This document shows positions 26,337-35,959 of a stretch of 64,000 nucleotides of DNA, one piece after another. The notes under the pieces are model-generated. The model saw only the letters and a list, made by a program, of their open reading frames with translations, was not told the DNA's origin and did not search any database. Each line of letters begins with the position of its first letter. Positions within the stretch are counted from its first letter, which is position 1. The position numbers were made by a program, and so were the translations under genes. This stretch comes from a bacterium (GTDB lineage: Bacteria; Desulfobacterota; DSWW01): contig JANQFG010000277.1 of the NCBI GenBank assembly GCA_028277985.1, positions 1 to 64,000 on the forward strand, written 5' to 3'.

Positions 26337-28634
26337 CTATTCCGTGCTTCCCTCGAGTTGGCTCAGAAGCGTTTTCGCTTGTTCCGCCTCAGGGAATTGA
26401 GCACTCAGGCGAAGGGCCTCTTTCAGGGAGGCGATCGCTTTGTCCTCTTGTTTCAGAGAGGAATAGGTTACGCCCAGGTGGTAGTGAATGGTAGGGTTGT
26501 TCGGCAGACCGGCACGACTCTGCTCGAGGAGCGTGCGGGCCTTGTAGTGGAGTTCCTTCTTCTCATAGATCCAGCCGAGCGTGTCTGCCACAAAAGGGTT
26601 GTCCGGCAGCTTCTCCCTCGCCCTCTCCGCTAGCACGAGAGCACGTCCCAAATCCCCCCCCTTCTCAGCGTAGTACCATGCCAGATTGTTAGCAGCGGGG
26701 CCGAAGTCCGGCTTCAGTTCGAGCGCCTTTTCGTAGTGGCGTACCGCCTCTTCCTGCCTTGCCATCGTCTCGTACAACATCCCGACAATCATATGCACCG
26801 AGGGGGAGTCCGGTTTTCTCTCCAAAAGGGACTCGTAGGTGCGGATAGCATCCTCTTGTGCATTTTGCCTCGCATACACAGCGCCCATGCTGAGGTAGCT
26901 GTCGAGCATGTCGGGGTTTGCCTCCAGGGAGGCCTGAAAGTACTCACCTGCCTTCTCGAGATTGTTTTCGGCAAGCGAGAGTTTGCCCAGCAGATTGTAG
27001 TGCAGGGCCTTGTCTTTCACCTGAGGCAGGGTCTCCTCCAGCCATTTTCGAGCCTTGTCTCTCTCATCCTTGGCCATGAGGATGCTCGCCACCATTGCGG
27101 AGGCATTTCCCGCGTCGGGCCTCATCTCCACCGACTTGCGGAGGGCCGCGAGGGCTTTGTCCGGTTTACCCCAGAGCTGGTAGATGCGGCCGAGTTGATA
27201 ATACCCTTCCGCATTTTCCGGCTCGTCCGCTATGAATCTGTCGATCGCTTGCTTCGCCTCCTCGAACCGCCCCTGGAACTTGAGGGACTGGGCGAGAAGC
27301 CAGAACATCTTCGGGTTTTCAACTCCCGCCGCCATGATCTCCTTTAGAATCGGTTCCGCCAGCTTTCCCTCGCGTTGCAGCACGTAGATTTCCGCCAGGG
27401 CCACTTTTGTAGGAAGGGCTTTAGGGTTCAACTCGCTTGCTCGAAGAAGGTTCTTCTCGGCTAGCTTGACCTGTCCCTTCCCAGCGTAGCACTTGCTAAG
27501 GAAATAGTGCGCCTCTGCCGAGGATGGGTCCCTGTCGACGACTTGTTGAAAGATCTCGAGCGCTGCGTCGTAGTCCTTCTTGAGAAGGTTGAGTCTGCCG
27601 GTAAGGGACAGAGATCGCGTCTCACCCGGTTTGTTCTCGACGATCTTCGCGATCAGGGCCTCCGCCTCTTCCAACGAACCTTCTTTCAGAAGAAGGTCCG
27701 CGAGGGCCAGCTCGGCGACCATGCTGTCACCCGGGATAGCGACCGCCTTCTCGAACTGTGCCTTTGCCTTTTCTCGCTGGCCGGTCCCCAGGTAGATCCT
27801 GCCGAGTTGCACCTGCAGTGCCTCGTTCTTCGGGTCTGCGGTCAGCGCCTTGTTTAGGCAGGAGATCGACTCCTCAACCATACCCAGCCTGAGATAGACT
27901 CTCGACACGGCCTCCATACGCCCGGGGTCTGTTGGGAACTGTTTCAGATTCTCCGAGGCTCTCTCCAGAAGTCTTTCCTTCTGACGAGTCAGGACGTAGA
28001 AGTCCAATAGTTCCTGCTCTCCCCGCAAGGAATCGGGGAATTTCTTCACAAGGTCAAGATAGGCTCTTTCCGCCTTCTCGGTGTCACCCATGCCGTGGTG
28101 CAGCTTTGCCATCAACAGGTGCGGGAGGATCTCCTCTGGAGCAATTTCGACGGCCTTCTCCAGAGCTTCGCGGGCTTCCGGGAATTCCTTGAGCATTGCA
28201 GATGCATTTGCAAGGAGAATCCAGGCCTTCCAGAGAGCAGGATCGCTCTCCAGCGCCTTCTGGGCACACTGCTTCGCCTCTTCCGGCCTCTTCGAGACCA
28301 GATATAGATTCCCGAGCTGGATCTGGGCGTTTGGGAACTCCGGATCGACCTCCACGGCCTTCAGGAAGGACGTGAATGCATCGGAGCCCTTTCCAAGCTT
28401 GAGGGAAGTTAGCCCAAGGCGGTAGTGTCCTGTCGCACTTCTGGGGTCGAGTTGAACCACATTCTTGAATTGTATCTGTGCCTCAGCATATTTGCCCTGC
28501 TCGAAGTATTCCTCCCCACTCGCAAGCAGCCTCTCCTTCTTCTGTTCCCGGTCCCCCCCACAGGCTGTTGGTAAGAGGAGGACGAAGACGACTATCAGGT
28601 GGACGAACGGAAATGCCCTTTGAACTGTACCCAT
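26337..28634 (-). CDS. prsT: PrsT-like TPR-repeat lipoprotein of the XrtA/PEP-CTERM system
   Basis: The ~765-residue protein starts with a lipoprotein signal (FVHLIVVFVLLLPTACGGD). It consists of about twenty tetratricopeptide repeats (for example YFEQGKYAEAQIQFKNVVQL and YEKALELKPDFGPAANNLAW). This matches the large TPR lipoprotein that accompanies exosortase A loci. ATG 28634 is used; the frame stays open to 28763 but that part overlaps the beta-barrel gene. It is likely a periplasmic or outer-membrane scaffold for polymer export. It is the last gene of the minus-strand five-gene operon (33266 to 26337). Confidence 0.85.
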   Translation of the reverse strand: MGTVQRAFPFVHLIVVFVLLLPTACGGDREQKKERLLASGEEYFEQGKYAEAQIQFKNVVQLDPRSATGHYRLGLTSLKLGKGSDAFTSFLKAVEVDPEFPNAQIQLGNLYLVSKRPEEAKQCAQKALESDPALWKAWILLANASAMLKEFPEAREALEKAVEIAPEEILPHLLMAKLHHGMGDTEKAERAYLDLVKKFPDSLRGEQELLDFYVLTRQKERLLERASENLKQFPTDPGRMEAVSRVYLRLGMVEESISCLNKALTADPKNEALQVQLGRIYLGTGQREKAKAQFEKAVAIPGDSMVAELALADLLLKEGSLEEAEALIAKIVENKPGETRSLSLTGRLNLLKKDYDAALEIFQQVVDRDPSSAEAHYFLSKCYAGKGQVKLAEKNLLRASELNPKALPTKVALAEIYVLQREGKLAEPILKEIMAAGVENPKMFWLLAQSLKFQGRFEEAKQAIDRFIADEPENAEGYYQLGRIYQLWGKPDKALAALRKSVEMRPDAGNASAMVASILMAKDERDKARKWLEETLPQVKDKALHYNLLGKLSLAENNLEKAGEYFQASLEANPDMLDSYLSMGAVYARQNAQEDAIRTYESLLERKPDSPSVHMIVGMLYETMARQEEAVRHYEKALELKPDFGPAANNLAWYYAEKGGDLGRALVLAERAREKLPDNPFVADTLGWIYEKKELHYKARTLLEQSRAGLPNNPTIHYHLGVTYSSLKQEDKAIASLKEALRLSAQFPEAEQAKTLLSQLEGSTE

Positions 28635-28707
28635 GTCTTGATCTCCCGGGTTTTCTGGACGATCGGCGTGCGAGGCAGCCGGTCGTTGAAAAGGTAAGCA
28701 GAAAGGT

Positions 28708-30015
28708 TCAATAGAGGGCTCGCGGTTCTGCCGTATGGGTTGCCGTGAAAATAAGGACCACACGGTTGTCTACATACTCGTCTTCCGAGCGGTTAGATTC
28801 TCGTTGGCGGTAGTCGTAGCGCAGGGAGCCCCGGAGCCACCGCAGGATTGTATAGTCGAGACCGGCGCCTCCTCTATAGTTGTCGCTCGTTCGTTTTTCG
28901 ATTGTCTCGAGGTACTCGTCCCTGAAATAGCCGCCCGTGAGATTAGCGGAAAGCCTTTCGGTGGCTTGATAGGTGAGGTTCACCGAGACGTTGCCGTACA
29001 GGGAAAGTCCGAGGTTATCTCTCTGGAAGAACTGACGCCTGTAGCCGGCGTCTCCATTCAGATTGAACGTGATCCTCGGCCTGGTGTATGTGAAGGAGAG
29101 TGATCCCGCAAAGTCGCCTCGATCGTCACCCTCCTCAGGGACTACGACGAAGTATCCGCCCGAGATGGAACCGGACATTGCGCTGTTGAACTGATGGTCC
29201 AGCCCCAGCGTAATCGTGTGTACGACATAATCCAGACTGAGACCATCATAAGCCAGGTCATCGTAGGTGTAGGACAGCGTTGCCGTTGATCTCGGGTTGA
29301 ACCGGTAGAGGAAAGCGGGTGTGACGATGTGCTCATCATAGTTCTCGGTCTGATCGAAATCCGCCTTCGTAAAGGTATAGTCTGTACGAACCCCGAATTC
29401 ACGAGTGAACCAGTAGCTGAAGCCTGCCGAGGGCAGATACTGTCTTCTGTCTTCGACGAGGGGGTCATCGTTCAAAAGCATTTCGTAGAGGAAACCGGCA
29501 TAGACCGTGTCCTCCGGGCCGAAGAGATAGTTGACACGCCCCCCAAGGGTCGTCCGGTAAGACCGGTTGCTGGTGTCGCTTGCGTTCGAGACATCCTCAT
29601 CCGGTTCAGCCAGCTCGAAGGGGTCTTCGGATATGCGGAGCACTGTATTCAGGTCAAGCGTGACTCTTCTTGCGACTTGAATGCCCTGGAAGCCGGTGAG
29701 CGTGATAAAATGGCGGACTTCGCTTCGTTGGTCGTTTCTCGCATAGTTCACCAGGCGCAGCTCATAGCTCAGATTCGCCTCGGTTTCTTCGGTCAGCAAG
29801 GACACGCTGAGACCGGGGATGAGCCGTGTGATCCAGTCGTGCTCCCGGTTTTCGGGGCTGAGCGTGATATTGTCATCGAACTCTTGGGAGGCCGACAGGC
29901 TCGCACTCCACTGGTATCGAAAGGGCCCTGCAGAAGCATCCGTCGTCAAGGCGACAAGGCAAACAACAAAACAAACGCACAGCAGAAACGGACCTGCAAC
30001 GTTTCGTTTCTTCAT
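28708..30015 (-). CDS. Outer-membrane beta-barrel protein, XrtA system-associated
   Basis: The 435-residue protein has a signal peptide (FLLCVCFVVCLVALTTDASA) and alternating amphipathic strands through its whole length (YQWSASLSASQEFDDNITLS; SLSFTYTRPRITFNLNGDAG), ending with a strand rich in aromatic/hydrophobic residues. The start S-A-S-x-x-FDDNI-x-LSPE is typical of the outer-membrane proteins found next to exosortase A kinase genes. I infer a polymer exit pore or accessory barrel. It sits 22 bases downstream of the kinase gene. Confidence 0.8.
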   Translation of the reverse strand: MKKRNVAGPFLLCVCFVVCLVALTTDASAGPFRYQWSASLSASQEFDDNITLSPENREHDWITRLIPGLSVSLLTEETEANLSYELRLVNYARNDQRSEVRHFITLTGFQGIQVARRVTLDLNTVLRISEDPFELAEPDEDVSNASDTSNRSYRTTLGGRVNYLFGPEDTVYAGFLYEMLLNDDPLVEDRRQYLPSAGFSYWFTREFGVRTDYTFTKADFDQTENYDEHIVTPAFLYRFNPRSTATLSYTYDDLAYDGLSLDYVVHTITLGLDHQFNSAMSGSISGGYFVVVPEEGDDRGDFAGSLSFTYTRPRITFNLNGDAGYRRQFFQRDNLGLSLYGNVSVNLTYQATERLSANLTGGYFRDEYLETIEKRTSDNYRGGAGLDYTILRWLRGSLRYDYRQRESNRSEDEYVDNRVVLIFTATHTAEPRALY

Positions 30016-30037
30016 AGGTCCCCCCTTGCAGAGTCGT

Positions 30038-30892
30038 TTACCCTCTTGGCCTCCGGTAGTATCGGTAATAGTATTGGTAATCCTTCATCCGCTCCGGGCT
30101 GGCGTTGAACACCACACCCAGGACTCGTTCCCTTCCGATGTTCTCGATCGTCTCCGTGATCAGGTGCCTCGGGGTCTTTCCGTGCCGAACCACCAGTATG
30201 ATCCCGTCCATCATACGCGCCAGAAAAGCGGTCTCGGCGGTGAACTGGCCCGGAGGCGAATCGAAAATGATGAAGCGGTCATCATACCTGGATTTCAGTT
30301 CTTCGATCAAGGCCCGCATCTTGCTGGAACAGAGCAGCTCCGAGGGGTTTGGGGCCGGTTTTCCACCGGGCAGCACGGTGAGCTTGTCCAAAGGGGTCTT
30401 CATCAGGAAAGGGGCCACAGAATCCCCTTCCTTCAGGTAATCCGTGATGCCCGCCCTCATGGTCAGATTGAATATTCTGTGTATCGTCGGTGCCCTTATA
30501 TCACAGTCCGCCAGCAGAACATAGTCGTTGAGTCCCTGGGCGATGCTCACCGCCAGGTTGGCAGCCATGAGACTCTTTCCGTCCAGCGGCTCCGCGCTCG
30601 TCACCAGGATCGAACGCATCGGCCTTTCCCGGGCAAGCACGAGGAGTTTCGTGCGCAGCATCTTGAAACTCTCGGAGGCGGCCGAATTCGGGTCGAGGAG
30701 ACAGACCATCCTCGGGTCCACGTCCGGCACGGAGGAAGGCTTCTCTGCCAACAGAACTTCGGGCACCTTGCCCGGATCCACGCCCATCAACGGGTCCGGG
30801 GAGAGCTTCACCACATTGTTCACGACGTCCTTCGGAGGTTGCTCCTCGCTGAACGTCCCTGCTTTTCTCCAAGCTTCGTAGAATTTCCCCAT
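30038..30892 (-). CDS. XrtA-associated BY-type tyrosine autokinase
   Basis: The 284-residue protein has Walker A SAEPLDGKSLMAANLA (about residues 99-114), Walker A' VLLADCDIRAP and Walker B FIIFDSPPGQ. It ends in a tyrosine cluster YQYYYRYYRRPRG suited to autophosphorylation. The short N-terminal linker and MGKFYEA start match the exosortase-associated CpsD/CapB group. It lies directly downstream of the Wzz/GNVR gene, its likely membrane activator. The locus A kinase (1234-2391) is longer and only partly similar. Confidence 0.9.
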   Translation of the reverse strand: MGKFYEAWRKAGTFSEEQPPKDVVNNVVKLSPDPLMGVDPGKVPEVLLAEKPSSVPDVDPRMVCLLDPNSAASESFKMLRTKLLVLARERPMRSILVTSAEPLDGKSLMAANLAVSIAQGLNDYVLLADCDIRAPTIHRIFNLTMRAGITDYLKEGDSVAPFLMKTPLDKLTVLPGGKPAPNPSELLCSSKMRALIEELKSRYDDRFIIFDSPPGQFTAETAFLARMMDGIILVVRHGKTPRHLITETIENIGRERVLGVVFNASPERMKDYQYYYRYYRRPRG

Positions 30893-30933
30893 GAAGTCAC
30901 TTGTCCTTTACCCGGTATTGGAAGCGGTGTCCC

Positions 30934-32547
30934 TCAACTCGGAGATTGGGGAATCGCCATAGGGTCCATGCTCATCAGCAGATAGATCGCGCCGATCAGG
31001 ATGCAGGCCATGGAAACCAGGGCCGCGGCCGAAAGGGCTCTCTTGAGTAGAATGCCGGATCGATCCTTGTCCGTCATGATCACCGGGATGGAGACGAGCA
31101 CCGGGAACTCCAATTGGCTCTCCACTTCCTTTGCGCTGAAAAAACTGGGATCCAAATACTCCATCACGCCGGCCAAGCCCAGCCCGGCGGACATGGCGAG
31201 CAGAAAACCCATCAGGAGGAGCTTCTTTTTCTGCGGCTTGGAGGGTTTCTCCGGCAGTCGAGCGTGGTCCAGGATCGTGAACTGCTCTCCCTGCTGGGCA
31301 ACCTCCAGGTTCTCTGCCAGCTTCGCCTTGAATTTCTTGTCGAGAAGGGACCGGTAATTCTGATCCACCTCGGCATAGCCGCGGCGTAGATCCAGCAGCA
31401 TCTGCTCTATCTTCGGCCCGTTCTCGATGCGGTCACGATATATGTTCAGCTCCGCCTCGATCTTTCCCTTCTTCAAGAGGAGCTGGTTCATTTCCCTGTT
31501 CATGGAGCCCACCTGGGCGGTAAGATCCGCGATTTGCTCGGAGAAGAGGGATGTCCCGGACACCGTGCGGGATGCATCGCTGCCGCTGTCTTCACCCGTA
31601 TCCTCGGTGATCACCGCGGGCCCCTTTTCCAGCTTGGCGATTGCGGCCTTTGTCTTGAGCACGTCGGGGTGCTTGTCGCTGTAGCGTGTCCTGAGGCTCT
31701 TCAGCCGGTCATAGAGCTCTGCAAGATCGGGTGATCTTCGGATCGTGCTGTCCTGGTAGGCCGTATCAGGCATTTCGACGGCCGCACTCGCAGAAGCATT
31801 CGCTTCGGCTTGCATCCTTCGGAGACTGTTCAGCTGGTTTTGCATCAGGACCTTGCGGTCCTTCGTCTGCTGCAAGGTGGCATTCACCGAATCCAGCTGC
31901 TGCTGCAGGTGGGACATCATCTGATGGTTCTGAGGCATGTGCTCGGGAAGCAGCCCCATGTATTTCTCTTTGAACTCGCGAAGGGCCGTGTCCTTCTGCT
32001 CGAGCATCTGCTTCAACCTCTCCATCTCGCGGTCCAGGAACAGGGTGGTTCCTGCAGCCTGAGCCTCTCGCAGCTTCAGGTTGTCCTCGATGAAGAGGTT
32101 GGCGATGGTGTTGGTCACATCCCGCACCTTTGCGGGGTCTCTTCCTTCAAAAGCGACCTCAAAGGCCTGGTTCCCTCCGCGCACATTGATCTCGATGTCT
32201 CTACGGAAGGCCTCGACCGCGTCCGTCATGGTCGCGTACTCACGGATCTCGGGGTAGAGGTCGTAATCTTTGATGATCTTTTCGAGCCGGGTTCGACTCT
32301 TGATCTGCTGGGTGATGGTCCTCAACCGGCTGTGCAGGTCGATGGTAACCGTGGAGCTGACATACTCCCCGGGCACTTTCTGGGGTTCGACCAGGATGGA
32401 TGTCTGTGCTCGGAAGACCGTCGGCGCCGACATGCAATAGAGGATCGCGCCGAGAAAGATGATGAAAAACGGGATCACAAGGTACCAGAATCGGCGCAGA
32501 AGAGCTTCACGGATGTAGTTCAGGTTCAGGTCTTGCTTCGGAATCAT
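30934..32547 (-). CDS. Wzz/GNVR chain-length determinant, XrtA-associated type
   Basis: The 537-residue protein has an N-terminal membrane helix (FWYLVIPFFIIFLGAILYC), a Wzz domain and a long coiled-coil periplasmic region with GNVR-like features (about residues 180-430). Two C-terminal helices follow (LLLMGFLLAMSAGLGLAGVM and LVSMACILIGAIYLLM). The motif LEFPVLVSIPVIM lies between them. Family role: sets polysaccharide length and activates the tyrosine kinase. It is followed by the kinase gene in the same operon. Confidence 0.88.
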   Translation of the reverse strand: MIPKQDLNLNYIREALLRRFWYLVIPFFIIFLGAILYCMSAPTVFRAQTSILVEPQKVPGEYVSSTVTIDLHSRLRTITQQIKSRTRLEKIIKDYDLYPEIREYATMTDAVEAFRRDIEINVRGGNQAFEVAFEGRDPAKVRDVTNTIANLFIEDNLKLREAQAAGTTLFLDREMERLKQMLEQKDTALREFKEKYMGLLPEHMPQNHQMMSHLQQQLDSVNATLQQTKDRKVLMQNQLNSLRRMQAEANASASAAVEMPDTAYQDSTIRRSPDLAELYDRLKSLRTRYSDKHPDVLKTKAAIAKLEKGPAVITEDTGEDSGSDASRTVSGTSLFSEQIADLTAQVGSMNREMNQLLLKKGKIEAELNIYRDRIENGPKIEQMLLDLRRGYAEVDQNYRSLLDKKFKAKLAENLEVAQQGEQFTILDHARLPEKPSKPQKKKLLLMGFLLAMSAGLGLAGVMEYLDPSFFSAKEVESQLEFPVLVSIPVIMTDKDRSGILLKRALSAAALVSMACILIGAIYLLMSMDPMAIPQSPS

Positions 32548-32645
32548 TTTTCACAACCCCTGGGCACATAAAAAGCCGGAATCGCGTAACCGCGTTTGAT
32601 TTCTTATGCTTTCAGCGAGCAGCATGTATGGCGGATTCTCGGTTG

Positions 32646-33266
32646 CTAGGGTACAACGATCACGTCGTCGGGACGTAGCAGGATATTCTGTCCGATATCC
32701 TTTCCCGAGACGGCCCGCTGATAGTCTGCCTTGAGGCGGGTTTGCCCTTCCGGTCCCTGCCGCATGACGACAATATCCCCCCTGTCTGCCCAATCGGCGA
32801 ATCCACCGGCCATCGCAATGGCCTGGAGAAGGGTCATGTCCTTCTCCAGTGTATATTCCCCGGGCGAGTTCACCTTGCCGACGATGTAGATTCGCTTGCT
32901 CCGGTTCTCCTGAAGCATCACATAGACGGCAGGAGCATCCACAAAGCCGCTCAATGCCTCTGTGATACGGTTCTTTACCTGGAGCGGCGTGCTGCCGGCG
33001 GCCTGGATGTCGTCTACCAAGGGCAGCGAGATCTTCCCGTCCATCCGAACCCTCACCGTTCGTGACAGGTCGGGTTCTTTCCAGACGAGAATTTCGAGCA
33101 GATCTCCCTTGCCGATCAGATAGTCGTCTCTGGACGGCATCCGGTTCGGTCCGGATGTCGAGTGCTCTTGTGCATGGCTCAAGAAATCCAGGGGAGGAGC
33201 CTGCATGAGCGAGGCTACCAAGAAGAGGCAAAGGAGCGTGATTAAGCGTGATGTGCCATATGTCAT
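32646..33266 (-). CDS. Wza-type polysaccharide export protein, XrtA-associated
   Basis: The ~206-residue protein has an N-terminal signal (SRLITLLCLFLVASLMQA), a Poly_export domain (YLIGKGDLLEILVWKEPD, RVRMDGKISLPLVDDIQAAG) and an SLBB domain (IYIVGKVNSPGEYTLEKDM), ending LRPDDVIVVP. No clear lipobox Cys was seen, unlike the locus A copy. ATG 33266 follows GAGGG at good spacing; an upstream in-frame ATG at 33353 adds residues without a signal peptide. It is the first gene of the minus-strand operon and is divergent from the sugar transferase. Confidence 0.92.
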   Translation of the reverse strand: MTYGTSRLITLLCLFLVASLMQAPPLDFLSHAQEHSTSGPNRMPSRDDYLIGKGDLLEILVWKEPDLSRTVRVRMDGKISLPLVDDIQAAGSTPLQVKNRITEALSGFVDAPAVYVMLQENRSKRIYIVGKVNSPGEYTLEKDMTLLQAIAMAGGFADWADRGDIVVMRQGPEGQTRLKADYQRAVSGKDIGQNILLRPDDVIVVP

Positions 33267-33604
33267 GTCAAAACCCTCATAATCCTTAGTATTTTCCTCA
33301 GAAAACAGCTGCTGCATTTTTTTAGATGAATTCGGCCGGGTTATGTAGCACAAATCTTTTCGACAAAAAAGGGCGGCAGGAGAAATCCCTTTCAGAACGG
33401 GCGTTTGTTAGAACGTTGTTTGCCGAAAAAGGGGTGAATCATTCCCCTGCCCGGAACCATCCTTTAGAAGAACGGACACGATAGAGAATAGAGTGCCTGA
33501 ACCACCCAAACTCACAGAGAAATAGTGTGTTTTTGGCTTCCCTTCCCGGGCGGTGGAAGGGGGCCTTTGATCCTTTTTTGAAGTTCCGGGGAGAGCTCGT
33601 AATC
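33267..33604. other. Divergent control region of the XrtA locus
   Basis: These ~340 bases separate the two arms of locus B and carry no gene. An imperfect palindrome GGGGTGAATCATTCCCC lies at 33431-33447 and could be an operator. A weak GG-N10-GC element on the minus strand near 33374-33388 departs strongly from the sigma-54 consensus. No clear sigma-70 boxes were identified. Confidence 0.35.
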
Positions 33605-35008
33605 ATGACATTCGGCCGGAACCTGTCGCGATCGAGAGCGGCGCTTTTTGCCATGGAATCCTGCCTCATTCTTGGTGTTATCCAAGGGGTGAGTTACCTC
33701 ATGTTCCTCTATTACGAGGGGCAGGAGTCGATCTGGCCCCTCGACCCGTATTCTCAGGCGGTCAAGACCGTCATTGTGGTTCTGGCGTGCCAGCTGTGTA
33801 TGTACATGAACGAGCTTTACGATCCGAAGGTAGCCCGGGGTCACGGGGAACTGGGGGTCCGCCTGCTGCAATCCCTGGGCGCGGCCTGCATCATTCTGAG
33901 TGTGGTCTATCTGTTCTGGGCCAGCGTACGGGTTGCTCAGAGCATCTTCCTGATTTCCCTGGCAGCGATTATCGTCCTCCTGTTCTTGTGGCGGCAGCTC
34001 TACGCGAGGATTCTAAGGTCGGGTGCGCTCGCTGAGCGCGTGGTGATCCTGGGGAATGACCCCTCGGTACAGAAGATTCTCAAGGAAATCGAAGAGGGGA
34101 AGGGCTCCGGTTTCGAGGTGACCATGCTCGTGGATGAAGAGGATCCCCACCCTGCAATCTCACACGATTCCGTGCATGCCCCGACCGTACTCCGCCTGGA
34201 GGAATTCCCGCTGGAGGCGGAGTCCCTGAAGACGGATCGAATGGTTGTGGCAATCCGTGACCGCAGAGGAAGAATGCCGTTCCGGACCCTGCTCAAGTGC
34301 CGGTTCAAGGGCGTACGGGTGGAGGAGGCGGCATCTTTCTATGAGACACTTACAGGGAAGATCCTGATCGAAAAGCTCAGGCCGAGCTATTTCATCTTCT
34401 CCGACGGATTCCGCATAAGCCCCTTCACTCTGAGGGCGAAGAGAATTGTCGACATCACGATGGCCGGCCTGCTGCTTCTGGTGACTGCACCCGTCATGCT
34501 GATCACCGCATTGCTCATCAAGCTCGACTCGAAGGGCCCTGCGATCTACAAGCAGGACCGGGTCGGGGCAGGTTGGAAAGAGTACACGTTGTACAAATTC
34601 AGGTCCATGGTGCAAGACGCCGAGGCAGCGGGTGCCAAGTGGGCGGAAGAAGACGACCCGAGGGTGACGCGTGTGGGGCGGATCATCCGTACATACCGAA
34701 TCGACGAGCTGCCCCAGCTCTTCAACGTGCTCAAGGGAGACATGAGCTTTGTCGGGCCCCGTCCTGAAAGAAGGTGCTTCGTCGAAGAGCTTGCACGGGA
34801 AATACCCTACTATCCCTACCGGCTCTTCGTGAAACCCGGAATCACGGGATGGGCTCAGGTCAAGTACCATTACGGGGCATCCAAGGACGATACCATGGAG
34901 AAGCTTCAATACGATCTCTACTATATCAAGCACATTTCCGGGATCCTGGATATTTCCATCATTTTCGATACCGTTCGTGTTGTGTTGGGTGGAAAGGGCG
35001 CGCGATGA
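33605..35008 (+). CDS. epsB: Initiating sugar transferase, XrtA/PEP-CTERM system-associated
   Basis: The ~467-residue protein has N-terminal membrane helices (CLILGVIQGVSYLMFLYY, VIVVLACQLCMYMNELYD), a Rossmann-like domain (ERVVILGNDPSVQKILKEI) and a C-terminal sugar transferase domain. Motifs there are YKQDRVGAGWKEYTLYKFRS, RIDELPQLFNVLKGDMSFVG and PGITGWAQVKYHYGAS. The YDPK segment after NELY and the overall form match the EpsB group of exosortase A loci. It would load a sugar-1-phosphate on undecaprenyl phosphate. ATG 33605 is preceded by GGGGAG at slightly long spacing. Confidence 0.9.
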   Translation: MTFGRNLSRSRAALFAMESCLILGVIQGVSYLMFLYYEGQESIWPLDPYSQAVKTVIVVLACQLCMYMNELYDPKVARGHGELGVRLLQSLGAACIILSVVYLFWASVRVAQSIFLISLAAIIVLLFLWRQLYARILRSGALAERVVILGNDPSVQKILKEIEEGKGSGFEVTMLVDEEDPHPAISHDSVHAPTVLRLEEFPLEAESLKTDRMVVAIRDRRGRMPFRTLLKCRFKGVRVEEAASFYETLTGKILIEKLRPSYFIFSDGFRISPFTLRAKRIVDITMAGLLLLVTAPVMLITALLIKLDSKGPAIYKQDRVGAGWKEYTLYKFRSMVQDAEAAGAKWAEEDDPRVTRVGRIIRTYRIDELPQLFNVLKGDMSFVGPRPERRCFVEELAREIPYYPYRLFVKPGITGWAQVKYHYGASKDDTMEKLQYDLYYIKHISGILDISIIFDTVRVVLGGKGAR

Positions 35009-35026
35009 GACCAAGCGAACACAGAG

Positions 35027-35959
35027 ATGCATGGGACGGCAGGAATCACCAAAGAGCGCCCTGACTGTGGGGAGACAGTGGAAAACAACTACGACCGCGC
35101 AAGATCGATCCTTCTGACTTTTGACATCGAAGACTGGTTCCAGGTGGAAAATTTCAAGGCCTGCATTCCCTTCGCCACCTGGGACAGCAGGGAGCTCCGG
35201 GTAGAGGGGAACACCCATCGCATCCTGGATCTTCTCGATGCTTCGCCCGCGCGACCCGCTCACAGAGCCACCTTCTTCGTGCTCGGCTGGATTGCCGAAA
35301 GGCTGCCGGGTCTCGTTCGGGAGATCCGCGCGCGCGGACACGAGGTGGCATCCCACGGTTTCAACCACGAGCTCTGCTACCGCGAGGACGAGGAGGCCCT
35401 GAAAAGCGATCTCACGAGAAGCAAGAAGCTGCTGGAGGACATTACGGGCGAACCCGTAAAGGGGTACCGTGCGCCCAGCTTCTCCGTGGATGACCGTGTC
35501 CTAGGGATGATCGAGTCCTGCGGCTATCTTTATGATTCGAGCTTCAACTCCTTCGGATTACACGATCGGTACGGGCAGATGGACCTGTCCGCCCATCGGC
35601 GAAAGGGGATTCTGACCGCCCTGTCGGACAGCTTCTTCGAGCTGCCGGTGAGCAATGTTGCGTTCGGTCGGCATGTTCTTCCTTGGGGCGGCGGCGGTTA
35701 CTTTCGCCTCATGCCCTCTGCCCTGTTTCGGATGGGAGTGCGCTTGATTCTGAAACAGGAGGAGGCCTACGTCTTCTATCTTCATCCCTGGGAGGTCGAT
35801 CCGAGTCAGCCCAGGGTGAACGGGGCCTCGACGCTGTACCGGTTTCGACACTATGTGAACCTGGGCAGCACGCTGGACAAGCTCTCGCTATTCCTGAGCA
35901 CCTTTCACGAGGCAAGGTTTCGTTCTTGCCGTGACTACATAGAGGCGACCATTCAATGA
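35027..35959 (+). CDS. XrtA-associated polysaccharide deacetylase (DUF3473 type)
   Basis: The ~310-residue protein has the NodB-like opening ILLTFDIEDWFQVENF (the family usually has TVDVEDYFQ), HEVASHGFNHELCY and GYRAPSFS. The C-terminal DUF3473 features are LPWGGGGYFR and YVFYLHPWEVDPSQPR. It would remove acetyl groups from the nascent polymer. The start is uncertain: ATG 35027 has a weak ribosome site, while GTG 35078 after GGGGAG begins just before the conserved strand. It overlaps epsI by 4 bases. Confidence 0.9.
   Translation: MHGTAGITKERPDCGETVENNYDRARSILLTFDIEDWFQVENFKACIPFATWDSRELRVEGNTHRILDLLDASPARPAHRATFFVLGWIAERLPGLVREIRARGHEVASHGFNHELCYREDEEALKSDLTRSKKLLEDITGEPVKGYRAPSFSVDDRVLGMIESCGYLYDSSFNSFGLHDRYGQMDLSAHRRKGILTALSDSFFELPVSNVAFGRHVLPWGGGGYFRLMPSALFRMGVRLILKQEEAYVFYLHPWEVDPSQPRVNGASTLYRFRHYVNLGSTLDKLSLFLSTFHEARFRSCRDYIEATIQ

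Noticed and set aside
33374..33388. Sigma-54-like element on the minus strand before the Wza gene of locus B
   Set aside because: Spacing fits, but the -24 box reads GGGATT and the -12 box CTGC; too far from consensus.
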